Position numbers and translations under genes: made by a program. Source: Frankia sp. R82 (GTDB lineage: Bacteria; Actinomycetota; Actinomycetes; Frankiales; Frankiaceae). Taken from it: a stretch of DNA of 53,034 bases. Location of the stretch: the NCBI RefSeq assembly GCF_023716925.1, contig NZ_JAMQQG010000001.1:127887-180920 (forward strand). Reading direction: 5' to 3'. Under the pieces are notes generated by a model. That model was not told the DNA's origin and searched no databases. It was given only the letters and a program-made list of their open reading frames with translations. This document shows positions 42,910-51,985 of this stretch, one piece after another (position 1 is the first letter of the stretch; each line of letters begins with the position of its first letter).

Positions 42910-43617
42910 TCACCGACGCGGGCAGTTGTGGCTGACGGCGCGGGCGGTCTGGCCGTTGCGCCCGGCGTAGGTCACGCCGTTGAACACCGGGGTGACGCGC
43001 TCCTGGTTCGGCGTGCCCCATGTGGCACGGCCGTCGCCGTTGCGGTCGATCGCCATCTCGAAATGCAGGTGGGACACACCGTTGGAGGTGACACCGGTGT
43101 GACCCACCCGGCCGATCACGGTGCCGGCGGAGACGTGCTGACCGACCCGCACCGCGCGGGACTGCAGATGAATGTAGGTGGTGAACCACCTACCACCATG
43201 GTCGATCTGAATGATGTTTCCGGCACCCTGCGGGGCCGAGTAGGACTGCTTCACCACGCCGGCGGCCGGAGCCACGAGGACGGTCTTCTCGGTGGCGCTG
43301 GTCGGCACCCGGAAGATGTCCACGGCGGGAGCGTGCCCGAACGACTCCATCCGGACCTGGGTGCCGCAGGCGAACGGCAACTGGAACGCCGGCCGGGCCG
43401 ATGCCTGCCCGGCGGCTCCACCGCCCAGGTCGGCCCGGGCGACGCCGACGCCGACCAGGGCCGGGACGAACGACGCGACGAGTCCCACAACGGCGAGTCT
43501 GAGCCAGCGCCGGGACCGTCGGGCGCCCTCGGGCCCGCGCGTCCGCCGGACGGTGGATTCCGGTGGCTCCACCATCTCGGCGAGGCCTGTCGATACATGC
43601 TCCGTCGACCGATCCAT
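42910..43617 (-). CDS. exported M23 (LytM-type) peptidase
   Basis: 235 residues from ATG 43617, with GAGGAAG upstream. A basic N-terminal part and helix (WLRLAVVGLVASFVPALVGVGVARA, about 38-62) indicate export or membrane anchoring. The LytM core has the zinc motif HAPAVDIF (H-x3-D), the strand GNIIQIDHGGRWFTTYIHLQS and the catalytic HLHF. It probably cleaves peptidoglycan cross-bridges or activates another hydrolase. The end HNCPRR with one Cys is unusual but short. Confidence 0.9.
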   Translation of the reverse strand: MDRSTEHVSTGLAEMVEPPESTVRRTRGPEGARRSRRWLRLAVVGLVASFVPALVGVGVARADLGGGAAGQASARPAFQLPFACGTQVRMESFGHAPAVDIFRVPTSATEKTVLVAPAAGVVKQSYSAPQGAGNIIQIDHGGRWFTTYIHLQSRAVRVGQHVSAGTVIGRVGHTGVTSNGVSHLHFEMAIDRNGDGRATWGTPNQERVTPVFNGVTYAGRNGQTARAVSHNCPRR

Positions 43618-44030
43618 GGTTCTTCCTCTTCTCGGTTCTGGCGGGGACAAAGAAAACTCGGTGCCCGGAGGTCCGGTGGCCGACCGCATCGACGGCACGT
43701 GGCGCGGGCGGTCATCGCCGGACTCCCCGGCCGTGTCGAGGCCATGATTGGCGCGGTCCGGACCGATCCGGAACCTCCTGGCCAGCAGGTTGCGCGACGC
43801 CGGCTTATTCGGTATGCGAATCGCCGCCCGCACGCTTCGGAAGAGTGTGCGACATAGGCCGGTGCGCCCCGGTGGGAAGTTCGACCGGTTGTCCGGACAA
43901 CGATGGCGGCCGGGATCGCGACACCGCTTTTCAGCGCCGCCCGGGTCTGCCCGCGTAGCATGGCCGCGGGAGGGTGATACGGGGTCTGTAAAGGTGCGGG
44001 AGCGCTGTCTCCTGACCAGAGAGGACGTCT
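43618..44030. other. 413-bp divergent intergenic region
   Basis: Between the M23 peptidase and the FHA gene. No credible gene. A short inverted repeat ATTCG-GTATG-CGAAT lies at 43807-43821, about 190 bp before the peptidase start. I looked for a c-di-AMP (ydaO) riboswitch, common before cell-wall hydrolases, and did not find its conserved segments. Promoters for both genes should lie here. Confidence 0.5.
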
Positions 44031-44783
44031 GTGGAAACCGTTCTGATCGCGCTACCCCACGCGGGCGATCGACGGCGGGTAACCTCGCTGCGCCCCGGAG
44101 AAAGGGTGCGTTTCGGGCGCGGCGGCGACGGCTCCGAGGTCGAACTGGAGCTGCCCGACGCCGCCGTCTCCCGGCTGGCCGGCGAGATCCTCGCCACCGC
44201 CGACCACTGGTGCCTCAGTAACCTCGGCCGCGAGAGCACGTACGTCGTGGAGAATCCCGAGGGCGCCGGCGAGCACATGAAGGTCCCACCGGGTCGGGTT
44301 GCCGCCCCGGTGCCGTTCGAGATCTCGCGGGTACTCGTGCCCAGGCAGCGCGACGTCGCCTTCTTCGAGGTGTTCGCTCCCGCGCACGCCTACCTCGAGA
44401 TACCGGCGGCCGGGGACGGCGAGCCCACCGTCTCGGCGTTACCGCTCGACGTGACCTCGAAGTATTTCCTGGTGCTGTTGGCGCTGTGCGAGCCACGGCT
44501 GCGCGACGAGTCCCAGGTGCGCATTCCCACCATCGCTGACGTGGTGAAACGTCTCCGGTCGCTACCGAACTGCCAGGAGATCACCACAGACGCGGTAGCC
44601 TTCCACATCGATTATCTGACGCGGACCAAACTACGTTTCCGTGAGCCAGGAGAAAGCACTGAGGCAGGGAGTTCCCGCCGCGAGGCCCTGGTTTCCCGCG
44701 CGATGCGGTTCAATCTCGTCCGCGAATCGCATCTCACCCTCCTGCCACCCCGGTCCCGTCCGGCGAAACGCACCTCCAACTGA
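44031..44783 (+). CDS. FHA-domain-like protein
   Basis: 250 residues from GTG 44031 with GAGAGGA upstream. The N-terminal 95 residues fit an FHA fold: RVRFGRGGDGSEVELELPDAAVSRLAGEI, with the conserved GR and SR but Leu where His is common, then WCLSNLGRESTYVVENP. The rest (about 125-250) includes LDVTSKYFLVLLALCEPRLRDE and VAFHIDYLTRTKLRF, perhaps a winged-helix-like domain. It may bind phosphothreonine. It lies 61 bp before a Ser/Thr kinase, which suggests that this kinase supplies the phosphorylated partner. Confidence 0.75.
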   Translation: METVLIALPHAGDRRRVTSLRPGERVRFGRGGDGSEVELELPDAAVSRLAGEILATADHWCLSNLGRESTYVVENPEGAGEHMKVPPGRVAAPVPFEISRVLVPRQRDVAFFEVFAPAHAYLEIPAAGDGEPTVSALPLDVTSKYFLVLLALCEPRLRDESQVRIPTIADVVKRLRSLPNCQEITTDAVAFHIDYLTRTKLRFREPGESTEAGSSRREALVSRAMRFNLVRESHLTLLPPRSRPAKRTSN

Positions 44784-44844
44784 TGTCCTGGCCCGCGACC
44801 GGCTGCGGCCAGATACCACGACCGTCGCCTGACACGACCGTCGC

Positions 44845-46572
44845 ATGACGCAGGAGCAGGTGGATATGGGGCCCGACTTCTCGGTGGCCGCCGATCCGGC
44901 AACGGAAGGCTGGGCGGTGAAGGTGCCGCGCGGGTACCGCGTCGGCCGATGGACCGTGACCGAGCCGATCGCGACCGGCGGTTGGGGCAGTGTGTACGCC
45001 GCCCGCCACGGCGAGGTGGGCGGCCAGGACGGTGACGCCGACCTACCACGCGAGGTGGCGTTGAAGTTCCTCCCGACCGGCACGCTGACTCCACGCCAGG
45101 TCGGCCAGCTCGCCGACATGGCGACCCGCGAGACCCGCAACCATCGGCTGCTCGCGCACGCCAGGCTGATCAGGGCGTATGAGACGCTGATCGTCGACGA
45201 TCCCGCGCGGCCGGTCCTGGACGGGGCCGTCGTGATCGTGATGGAACGTGCCGCCGGCTCCCTGCGCGACCTGGTGCTGCGGGCGGACGACGGGCCCGTA
45301 CCGGACGCACCGCGACTCGTCGAGCAGATCTGCGCGGGCCTCGCCTACCTGCACCGCGCCGGCTGGGTGCACGGCGACCTCAAACCCGCGAACGTGCTCA
45401 TGATGGCGGACGGAGCCGTCAAGCTCTCCGACCTGGGCCTGGCCGACGAACTGCACGGCACCCACGCCTACGCGCCGCCGGTCGCGTCCCCCGATTTCGC
45501 CCCACCCGAACGATGGGAGGAACGCCTGGGCGAGCGTGGCTTCGCCATCCGTCCGACAGCGGACATCTGGGCTCTGGGCGTCACCGCACATCTGCTGCTC
45601 AGCGGCGCGCACCCGTTCGACGGCGCCACCGGGCACACACGGGCTCTCGCGGCCGCCCGCTACTGCGCCGGCGCCACGCCGCTGACCCTGTCCAGCCGGC
45701 TCCCCGCCGGTTGGGACGACGTCGTCCGCGACTGCCTCGCCCCCACCCATGACCACCGCCGGGCGCATACGGCCGATTCCCTGCTGGCCCGGATGCGTGA
45801 CCTCAACGGCACGGGCCCACGGGATCCGGCCCCGCCGCGACCGCGGTGGTGGCGGCGGCTCGGCCGGCGGCGCCGCCTTGCCGTCCTGGCCGCAACGCTG
45901 CTCACGGGCACCACCGCCACGCTGGTGACGTGCGCCGTCGACACCGACGATGCACGGCCCGCGCGCCTGGCCGGCAGGGCACCGTCTCTGGCCGCCGCAC
46001 CCCCGGCCGCCACATCCTCGGCCGCGTTCCCCTCGGCCGCGTTCCCCTCGGCCACGTCGTCTGCCGCGGCGTCGTCGGCGCAGCCGTACCAACGTGATCT
46101 GCTGCGCACCGACGCCGGGATACCCGACGCCTACCGGCAGCTCATCGTCGATGCCGGCAGCGCCTGTCGGGAACCGGGTCTGAGCCCCGCACTGGTCGCG
46201 GCGATGCTGCGGGTCGAGAGCAACTTCGACCCGAACCTGTCGGACCCGGCTCACGACGAGTACGGCATAGCCCGATGGACACCGTCGGTTCTGCGCAATT
46301 ACCTGCCCGCGGGGAATCGCGGCACCGATCCGCGCCCGCCGTTCCCTCCGGAGATCTCGATCCCGGCAGTCGGGTGCTTCCTGTGTTTTCTCGGGCCGAG
46401 GCTTGCCGGGGTCCATGGTGACCCCGGCCTTCTACTCGCCGCCGCGTACCGGACATCCGCCACCGCCGTCGTCCGCACCGGTGGTCCCCCGCCTACCACG
46501 CTCGAATATGTCTCCCGGGTTCGCGAGTTCCGCGTCCGCTATGATCCACAAGGGCATACCGTGACAGACTGA
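44845..46572 (+). CDS. Ser/Thr protein kinase fused to a lytic-transglycosylase-like domain
   Basis: 575 residues. Kinase domain about 35-320: glycine loop IATGGWGSVYAA, Lys74 in EVALKFLP, catalytic HGDLKPANVL (Asp178), SDLGLAD in place of DFG, and ADIWALGVTAHLLLSG. A membrane helix follows at about 344-363 after WWRRLGRRRR. An external Ala/Ser/Pro linker (made by 15-bp repeats) leads to an SLT-like domain (about 425-565) with GLSPALVAAMLRVESNFDPNLS, Glu458 as the probable catalytic acid, and YGIARWTPSVLRNYL. It may phosphorylate the FHA neighbour or cell-division partners while the outer part binds or cuts glycan. No PASTA repeats. Confidence 0.88.
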   Translation: MTQEQVDMGPDFSVAADPATEGWAVKVPRGYRVGRWTVTEPIATGGWGSVYAARHGEVGGQDGDADLPREVALKFLPTGTLTPRQVGQLADMATRETRNHRLLAHARLIRAYETLIVDDPARPVLDGAVVIVMERAAGSLRDLVLRADDGPVPDAPRLVEQICAGLAYLHRAGWVHGDLKPANVLMMADGAVKLSDLGLADELHGTHAYAPPVASPDFAPPERWEERLGERGFAIRPTADIWALGVTAHLLLSGAHPFDGATGHTRALAAARYCAGATPLTLSSRLPAGWDDVVRDCLAPTHDHRRAHTADSLLARMRDLNGTGPRDPAPPRPRWWRRLGRRRRLAVLAATLLTGTTATLVTCAVDTDDARPARLAGRAPSLAAAPPAATSSAAFPSAAFPSATSSAAASSAQPYQRDLLRTDAGIPDAYRQLIVDAGSACREPGLSPALVAAMLRVESNFDPNLSDPAHDEYGIARWTPSVLRNYLPAGNRGTDPRPPFPPEISIPAVGCFLCFLGPRLAGVHGDPGLLLAAAYRTSATAVVRTGGPPPTTLEYVSRVREFRVRYDPQGHTVTD

Positions 46573-46957
46573 CCGAGCGGTTGTGCAGCTCGAGAAGCGG
46601 ACGGTCGGAGGACGGCTGAGTAGACGGGGAACCGGTCCGGATCCCCACGCTCGTGACAATCATGCCCATGCTGTCGGGGACCGTGGGCAACCGGCGTTTC
46701 CGACCCGAGGTCGGGATCGACCTCCACGCCACCGTCGGGTCGAGCATTCCATGGGGTCGACTTGCCGAGGGCGACGTTGTGGCTGACGCTGGTACACGCA
46801 GGACGCTTCACCGGCACCTTCCGTCGGAGATGTTCGGATTTTTCTGCCAGTGTCTTCGCACCACCCGAAACCCACGAAGTCCTGCTTGACCGGGATTCTC
46901 CAGAGAGCCGAGTCAGTGCACCCTCCGGTGTCGAGAAACGATATTGGGAGACGCGAT
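46573..46957. other. 385-bp intergenic region
   Basis: A frame from GTG 46653 to 46889 (78 codons, TIMPMLSGTVGNRRFRPEVG) is open but unrecognised and lacks a good ribosome binding site, so I do not call it. The region has lower GC near 46840-46860 (a T5 run) and likely carries the promoter of the sulfatase-type gene. No hairpin terminator for the kinase gene was obvious. Confidence 0.45.
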
Positions 46958-48793
46958 ATGAGTGACGCGGATTTTCCCTTCGACGATCGACGGGACTTCG
47001 CTGACGCGGGCCGTGGTCTGATCGCGACGTTGAACCCCGGTGTGGTCAAGGACGAACACGGAACGGTGGTGTGGGACAACGACTCCTATACGTCGTTCCT
47101 TTCCGGCGACAGCATGGAGTCCGTGCACCGGAGTCTGTGGCGGCAGTCCTCGCTGGTCGCGCGCCAGGGTCTGTTCGAGGTTGTGCCCGGCATCTACCAG
47201 GTACGCGGCCTCGACCTGTCGAACATCTCGTTCGTGGAGGGCGACACCGGCGTCATCGTCGTCGATCCGCTGATTTCGGTGGAGACCGCGCGGGCCGCCC
47301 TGGAGTTGTACCGGTCCCAGCGCGGTGCCCGGCCGGTCACCGGTCTGATCTACACGCACAGTCACGCGGACCACTTCGGCGGGGCGAAGGGCGTGGTGAC
47401 CCAGGAAGATGTCGACGCCGGCCGGGTGCCGGTGATCGCGCCGCAGGGTTTCCTGACGCACGCGATCGCCGAGAACGTGTACGCGGGCACGGCGATGGCC
47501 CGCCGGGCCGGGTACATGTACGGCGCCGTTCTGCCGCGTGGGCCCCGAGGTGGGGTGGGAGCCGGGCTGGGGCAGACGACCTCGACCGGAACGGTCAGCC
47601 TGATCCCGCCGACGGTCGACATCACCCACACCGGTCAGGAGCTGACTGTCGACGGGGTCCGGCTGGAGTTCCAGCTGGCCCCGGATTCCGAGGCGCCGGC
47701 GGAAATGCACTTCCTGCTCCCGAAACAGCGCGCGCTGTGCATCGCCGAGAACGCCACCCACACGCTGCACAACGTACTGACGCTGCGCGGCGCGCCGGTG
47801 CGGGACCCGCGTTCCTGGGCGGGCTATCTGACCGAGGCGATCGAGATGTTCGCCGACCGGGTCGACGTCGTGTTCGCGTCGCACCACTGGCCGACATGGG
47901 GCGTGGACAACATTGTCGAGTTCCTGCGGCTGCAGCGTGACCTGTACGCGTACCAGCACGACCAGACGGTCCGACTGATCAACAAGGGCTGCACCGGCGC
48001 CGAGATAGCGGAGACGTTCGAACTGCCACCGGCCCTGCGGCGCGCGTGGCACACGCACGGCTACTACGGATCGGTCAGCCACAACGTCAAAGCCATCTAC
48101 CAGCGCTATATGGGGTGGTATGACGGGAACCCGGCACGGCTGTGGCAGCACCCCCCGGCGGAGGCCGCGCGCCGCTACGTCGATTTCATGGGCGGCGCCG
48201 ATGCCGTGGTCGAAAAGGCGCAGCGGTCGACCGAGCAGGGTGATCTACGGTGGGCGGCGCAGGTGCTCGACCATGTCGTGTTCGCCGAGCCCGACCACAA
48301 GGAGGGCCGCGCCCTGCTCGCCGACGTGCTCGAACAGCTCGGCTTCGGTTGCGAGAACGGCACCTGGCGCAACAGCTACCTGTCCGGCGCGCTGGAACTG
48401 CGCGACGGAAACTTCGGCACGCCCGCCGCGACCAACTCACCTGACCTGGTCGCCCAGCTGCCGCCGGAGATGTTCCTCGACACGCTCGCGGTCCAGGTGG
48501 ACGGGCCCAGGGCATGGCAGCTCGACCTGGCGATCCGCTGGGTGTTCCCCGACCACGGGTCGACCTTCCGCACGACACTGGCCAACGGCGTGTTCACCCC
48601 GGTGCGGGACGGTCCGGGGGACGTCGCACTGACGATCACCGTGCCGCGGGTGGCCATCGCGCACCTGGCCGCCGGTGACCTCGACACCGCCCGCGGCGCC
48701 GGGCTTTCGTTCGATGGTGACGAGGGAACACTGCGACGGCTCCTCGGCGTACTCGATCCCGGGGATCCCCGTTTCAACATCATCGAGCCGTAG
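46958..48793 (+). CDS. alkylsulfatase-type metallo-beta-lactamase-fold hydrolase (SdsA1/BDS1-like)
   Basis: 611 residues from ATG 46958, with GGGAG upstream. The N-terminal MBL domain has THSHADHFGG (HxHxDH), further ligands in LCIAENATHTLHN, and a conserved long insertion. The alpha-helical dimerisation domain starts near 400 (WYDGNPARLWQHPPAEAARRY). The C-terminal SCP2-like domain (about 485-611) binds the hydrophobic chain. Family enzymes hydrolyse primary or secondary alkyl sulfates. No signal peptide is evident, unlike Pseudomonas SdsA1. It is monocistronic. Confidence 0.93.
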   Translation: MSDADFPFDDRRDFADAGRGLIATLNPGVVKDEHGTVVWDNDSYTSFLSGDSMESVHRSLWRQSSLVARQGLFEVVPGIYQVRGLDLSNISFVEGDTGVIVVDPLISVETARAALELYRSQRGARPVTGLIYTHSHADHFGGAKGVVTQEDVDAGRVPVIAPQGFLTHAIAENVYAGTAMARRAGYMYGAVLPRGPRGGVGAGLGQTTSTGTVSLIPPTVDITHTGQELTVDGVRLEFQLAPDSEAPAEMHFLLPKQRALCIAENATHTLHNVLTLRGAPVRDPRSWAGYLTEAIEMFADRVDVVFASHHWPTWGVDNIVEFLRLQRDLYAYQHDQTVRLINKGCTGAEIAETFELPPALRRAWHTHGYYGSVSHNVKAIYQRYMGWYDGNPARLWQHPPAEAARRYVDFMGGADAVVEKAQRSTEQGDLRWAAQVLDHVVFAEPDHKEGRALLADVLEQLGFGCENGTWRNSYLSGALELRDGNFGTPAATNSPDLVAQLPPEMFLDTLAVQVDGPRAWQLDLAIRWVFPDHGSTFRTTLANGVFTPVRDGPGDVALTITVPRVAIAHLAAGDLDTARGAGLSFDGDEGTLRRLLGVLDPGDPRFNIIEP

Positions 48794-49189
48794 CCGGACG
48801 GCGGCGGACCGGTCGGCCGGCACCGCCGATCGCCGCAAGGAGGCCGACCAGCCGGTGACCGACCAGACATGGGACGTCCCAGCCCCGCCGACCTGCATGC
48901 CCGCGATCCGCGGAGCCCGGGGATCTGTCCGCGGGTTGCCATATACAGGTACAGGCGAGTAGCGTCAAGCACACTGAGATGTTCAGCTGGTCCGGAACGC
49001 ACTGGCCCGGAACGCACTGGCCGACCGCCGCCGTCCTCAATCCTGGCTCATAGTGGGCCGGCATCCCAGTCGATGCGGACATCGACTGAATATTGGTTCG
49101 GCTGGCCTCCGTCGAATCCGGAAGCGGCGCTCAGAACCCGGACTGGAACCTGACCTCTCGCGATCGTCATTTCTCTGGAGCGCACCGCC
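48794..49189. other. 396-bp intergenic region with a 15-bp tandem duplication
   Basis: No supported gene. 48991-49005 and 49006-49020 are adjacent 15-bp copies (one mismatch). The region between about 48940 and 49189 is AT-richer than the surroundings and likely holds the slipin promoter; GGAG lies before the ATG at 49190. Confidence 0.55.
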
Positions 49190-50074
49190 ATGAAGATCCT
49201 GGTCATTTTCCTCATCGTTTTTGCCGTCCTGATCCTCCTGGCCGCCGCGATGTCGATACGAATCATCAAGCAGTACGAGGACGGCGTGCTGTTCCGGCTG
49301 GGACGGGTGATCGGCGACCGTAAGCCCGGCTTAAGGATGATTATTCCGCTGGTGGACGTGCTGCACCGGGTATCACTGCGGATCGTGACGATGCCGATCC
49401 AGTCGCAGGGCATCATCACCCGCGACAACGTCAGCGTTGACGTCTCCGCGGTCGCCTACTTCAAGGTGGTCGACGCGGTGAAGTCGGTCGTGGCGATCGA
49501 GAACGTCCACGCGGCCATCGACCAGATCGCCCAGACCACGCTGCGCAAGGTCGTCGGCCAGCACACGCTGGATCAGACGCTGTCGGAGACCGACCGGATC
49601 AACCTGGACATCCGAAAGATCCTCGACGTCACCACCGCCGACTGGGGCGTCGAGGTGACCCTGGTCGAGCTCAAGGACATCCAACTGCCCGACAGCATGA
49701 AGCGGGCGATGGCCCGGCAGGCCGAGGCCGAGCGGGAGAAGCGCGCCAAGATCATCAATGCTGAGGGCGAGTCGCTGGCGGCCGCCGCGCTGGGCGACGC
49801 CTCGGACACGATGATGGCCCATCCACTCGCCCTGCAGTTGCGCAACCTGCAAAGCCTGGTCGAGATCGGCGTCGACAAGAACACCACCGTCGTGTTCCCG
49901 GCCCCCTTGATGAGCACCATCGCAGAGCTCGGCACCTTCCTCACCCGCGAGTCGAACGCGGCCGGGCTGTCGGTCAGCGCCCCGGCGTCCGGCCAGGGCC
50001 CGGACGAAATCCCCACCACGCCCGCCGTGCCTGACGCCAGCGGCAACGGTCACGCCGATCTGACGAAACGATGA
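49190..50074 (+). CDS. SPFH/band-7 protein (slipin, stomatin-like)
   Basis: 294 residues. One N-terminal membrane helix ([19 protein letters not shown]), then the band-7 domain: [43 protein letters not shown] and [23 protein letters not shown] coiled coil [24 protein letters not shown] follows at about 165-195, then a flexible tail. Slipins form membrane-bound rings or scaffolds. A partner NfeD gene is not next to it here. Confidence 0.93.
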   Translation: MKILVIFLIVFAVLILLAAAMSIRIIKQYEDGVLFRLGRVIGDRKPGLRMIIPLVDVLHRVSLRIVTMPIQSQGIITRDNVSVDVSAVAYFKVVDAVKSVVAIENVHAAIDQIAQTTLRKVVGQHTLDQTLSETDRINLDIRKILDVTTADWGVEVTLVELKDIQLPDSMKRAMARQAEAEREKRAKIINAEGESLAAAALGDASDTMMAHPLALQLRNLQSLVEIGVDKNTTVVFPAPLMSTIAELGTFLTRESNAAGLSVSAPASGQGPDEIPTTPAVPDASGNGHADLTKR

Positions 50075-50174
50075 GTCCCGCCGGCCCGACATCGCCGGCT
50101 CGCTGTCCGGCGACCACATCGCCAGCCGGGTCCCGACCCGACGCGGGCAGGTGAATGTCCTCGCGGGTAGCGGG

Positions 50175-50956
50175 TCAGCCGACGGTCGGTACGGTGCCGC
50201 CGTCGATGGTGTACTCCGCGCCGGTCACGGCAGCCGCGCGGTCGCAGACGAGGAAGGCGACGAGCTCGGCGACCTCGGTGGGGTGGGCGGGGCGGCCGAG
50301 CGGGATACCGCCGAGGGAGTCCATGATCTGCGCCAGCGCCTGCTCCCGGGAGACGGCCCGGCTCGCCACGATGCGATCGATCAGGCCGTCGGCGCCGGCG
50401 GTCCGGATGAAGCCAGGGGACACGACGTTGACGCGGATGCCGTGCGGACCGACCTCGTTGGCCAGACCCTTGCTGTAGGTGGTCAGCGCGGCCTTGGCCG
50501 CGGCGTAGCCGAGGGTTGCCTCGTGCAGCGGCATGCGCCGTTGGATGGACGCCACGTGCACGACCGCTCCGCCACCGGTGTCGATCATGGCCGGCAGCAG
50601 TGCCCGGTCCAGCCGGACGGCAGCGAGCAGGTTGAGCTGTAGCGCGTGGTCCCAGTGCCGGTCGGTGAGGGCGGCGAAACCGCCCGGTGGGGCGTGCGAT
50701 CCGCCGAGGGTGTGCACCACGATGTCCAGCGGGCCGAACCGGTCCCGCACCTGGTCGACGACGGCGGCGGCGCCTTCGACGGTGCTGAGGTCGGCGGGGA
50801 TGAACAGCTCCGGCTCGGCCTGGCCGGCCGGGTACGGGCGGTGGCCAGCACGGTGGCCCCGGCCGCACGGAGTCGGTCGGCGACGGCGGCGCCGGTGCCT
50901 TTGCTGGCCCCGGTGACCAGCGCGCGTCGGCCGTCGAGCCGGTCGCTGATGGTCAT
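50175..50956 (-). pseudogene. short-chain dehydrogenase/reductase, frameshifted
   Basis: ATG 50956 starts [20 protein letters not shown] with the cofactor loop. After [10 protein letters not shown] (about 50825) the family sequence moves to another frame: [60 protein letters not shown] and SPGFI. One base lost, or two gained, around 50815-50830 breaks it. Otherwise all catalytic parts (Ser, YxxxK as YAAAK) are present and the length is normal (about 260). This may be a recent mutation or a sequence error. It is divergent from the MerR gene. Confidence 0.78.
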
Positions 50957-51068
50957 CGCGGCCTGCCCGGATTCGAGGTGGGTGTCATGCGGCCAGCGTG
51001 GGGTCTCCCCCCGGGAGAGGGTCAAGCTCCTGACGGCGGAACCGCGCGAGACGGAGAGGATGCACGAT

Positions 51069-51962
51069 GTGGGGATGTGGCCGGGACTGACCATCGGCGA
51101 GTTCGCGCAGCTGACCCACCTGAGCGTGCGGACGCTGCGCCGCTACCACGACAGCGGCCTGCTCGTGCCCGCCTCGGTCGACCCGCACAGCGGCTACCGG
51201 TACTACACCGCCGAGCAGATCCCGTCCGCCCAGGTGATCCACCGGCTGCGGGAGCTGGACCTGCCGCTGGCCGATGTGGCCAGGATCCTCGCCACCGAGG
51301 ATCCGCACGCGCGGGCCGAGCTGATCACCGGCCGTCTCCACCGGCTGGAAGCCGTGCTCGACCGCACTCGGGCCGCCGTCACCTCGCTGCGTCAGTTACT
51401 GCGGCCCGACATCGCGGGCCTTGAGGCACGGCTGTGCTCCCTCCCGGCCCGGACCGTCGCCGCGATCAGCGGCGCCGTCGACCGGAGCGAGGTGCTGGCG
51501 TGGTACGCCGAAGCGACGGCCGAGCTCGACGCGGCTCTGGCCGGGCTCGAACCACTCGGCTCTCCCGGCGGCTGCTATGACAACGAGCTGTTCACCCTCG
51601 GCCGTGGCATGGTCATGGTCTACCGGCCGGCCGTCGCCCCACCGACCCGGGGCCGCGTCACCCCACGGACCCTGCCGGCCGTCGAACTGGCCACCACCGT
51701 TCATCACGGCACTCACGACGACATCGATGTCACCTACGGCCGGCTCGGCGCCTGGGTCGTCGAGCATGCCCTCGCCGTCGACGAACCTGTCCACGAGATC
51801 TACTCGATCGGCCCACATGACGACCCCGCACCGCGGTCCTGGGGTGCCAACCAGGCCGGTCGCCTCGGCGACCCCACTCACCCGGTCCCGGTCCCGGTCC
51901 AGGTCCCCCGGCTGCGCGCGTCAGGACAGTCGCCGGTTCGGGCTTCACTGCGTATGCCGTGA
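51069..51962 (+). CDS. MerR-family transcriptional regulator with GyrI-like ligand domain
   Basis: 297 residues from GTG 51069, 8 bp after GGAGAGGA; ATG 51060 is too close and ATG 51075 too far. The MerR HTH: LTIGEFAQLTHLSVRTLRRYHDSGLL and YRYYTAEQI; a coiled linker (TGRLHRLEAVLDRTRAAVTSL) follows. From about 130 on there is a GyrI/AraC-E-bind-like domain (VELATTVHHGTHDDIDVTYGRLGAWV). The last 35 residues (SWGANQAGRLGDPTHPVPV) differ from the usual end of this domain and may reflect a late frame change. It is divergent from the SDR gene, its probable target. Confidence 0.85.
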   Translation: MGMWPGLTIGEFAQLTHLSVRTLRRYHDSGLLVPASVDPHSGYRYYTAEQIPSAQVIHRLRELDLPLADVARILATEDPHARAELITGRLHRLEAVLDRTRAAVTSLRQLLRPDIAGLEARLCSLPARTVAAISGAVDRSEVLAWYAEATAELDAALAGLEPLGSPGGCYDNELFTLGRGMVMVYRPAVAPPTRGRVTPRTLPAVELATTVHHGTHDDIDVTYGRLGAWVVEHALAVDEPVHEIYSIGPHDDPAPRSWGANQAGRLGDPTHPVPVPVQVPRLRASGQSPVRASLRMP

Positions 51963-51985
51963 GGTGAGCCGAGGACACTGGGCAC

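Noticed and set aside
43618-43860. Possible c-di-AMP (ydaO) riboswitch before the M23 peptidase
   Set aside because: The region is long enough and the context is right, but the conserved GGGGAACC and CAGCTAACC-type segments are not present on the coding strand.
46653-46889. 78-codon frame between the kinase and sulfatase genes
   Set aside because: No ribosome binding site or recognisable sequence; composition drifts to Arg/Cys-rich at the end.
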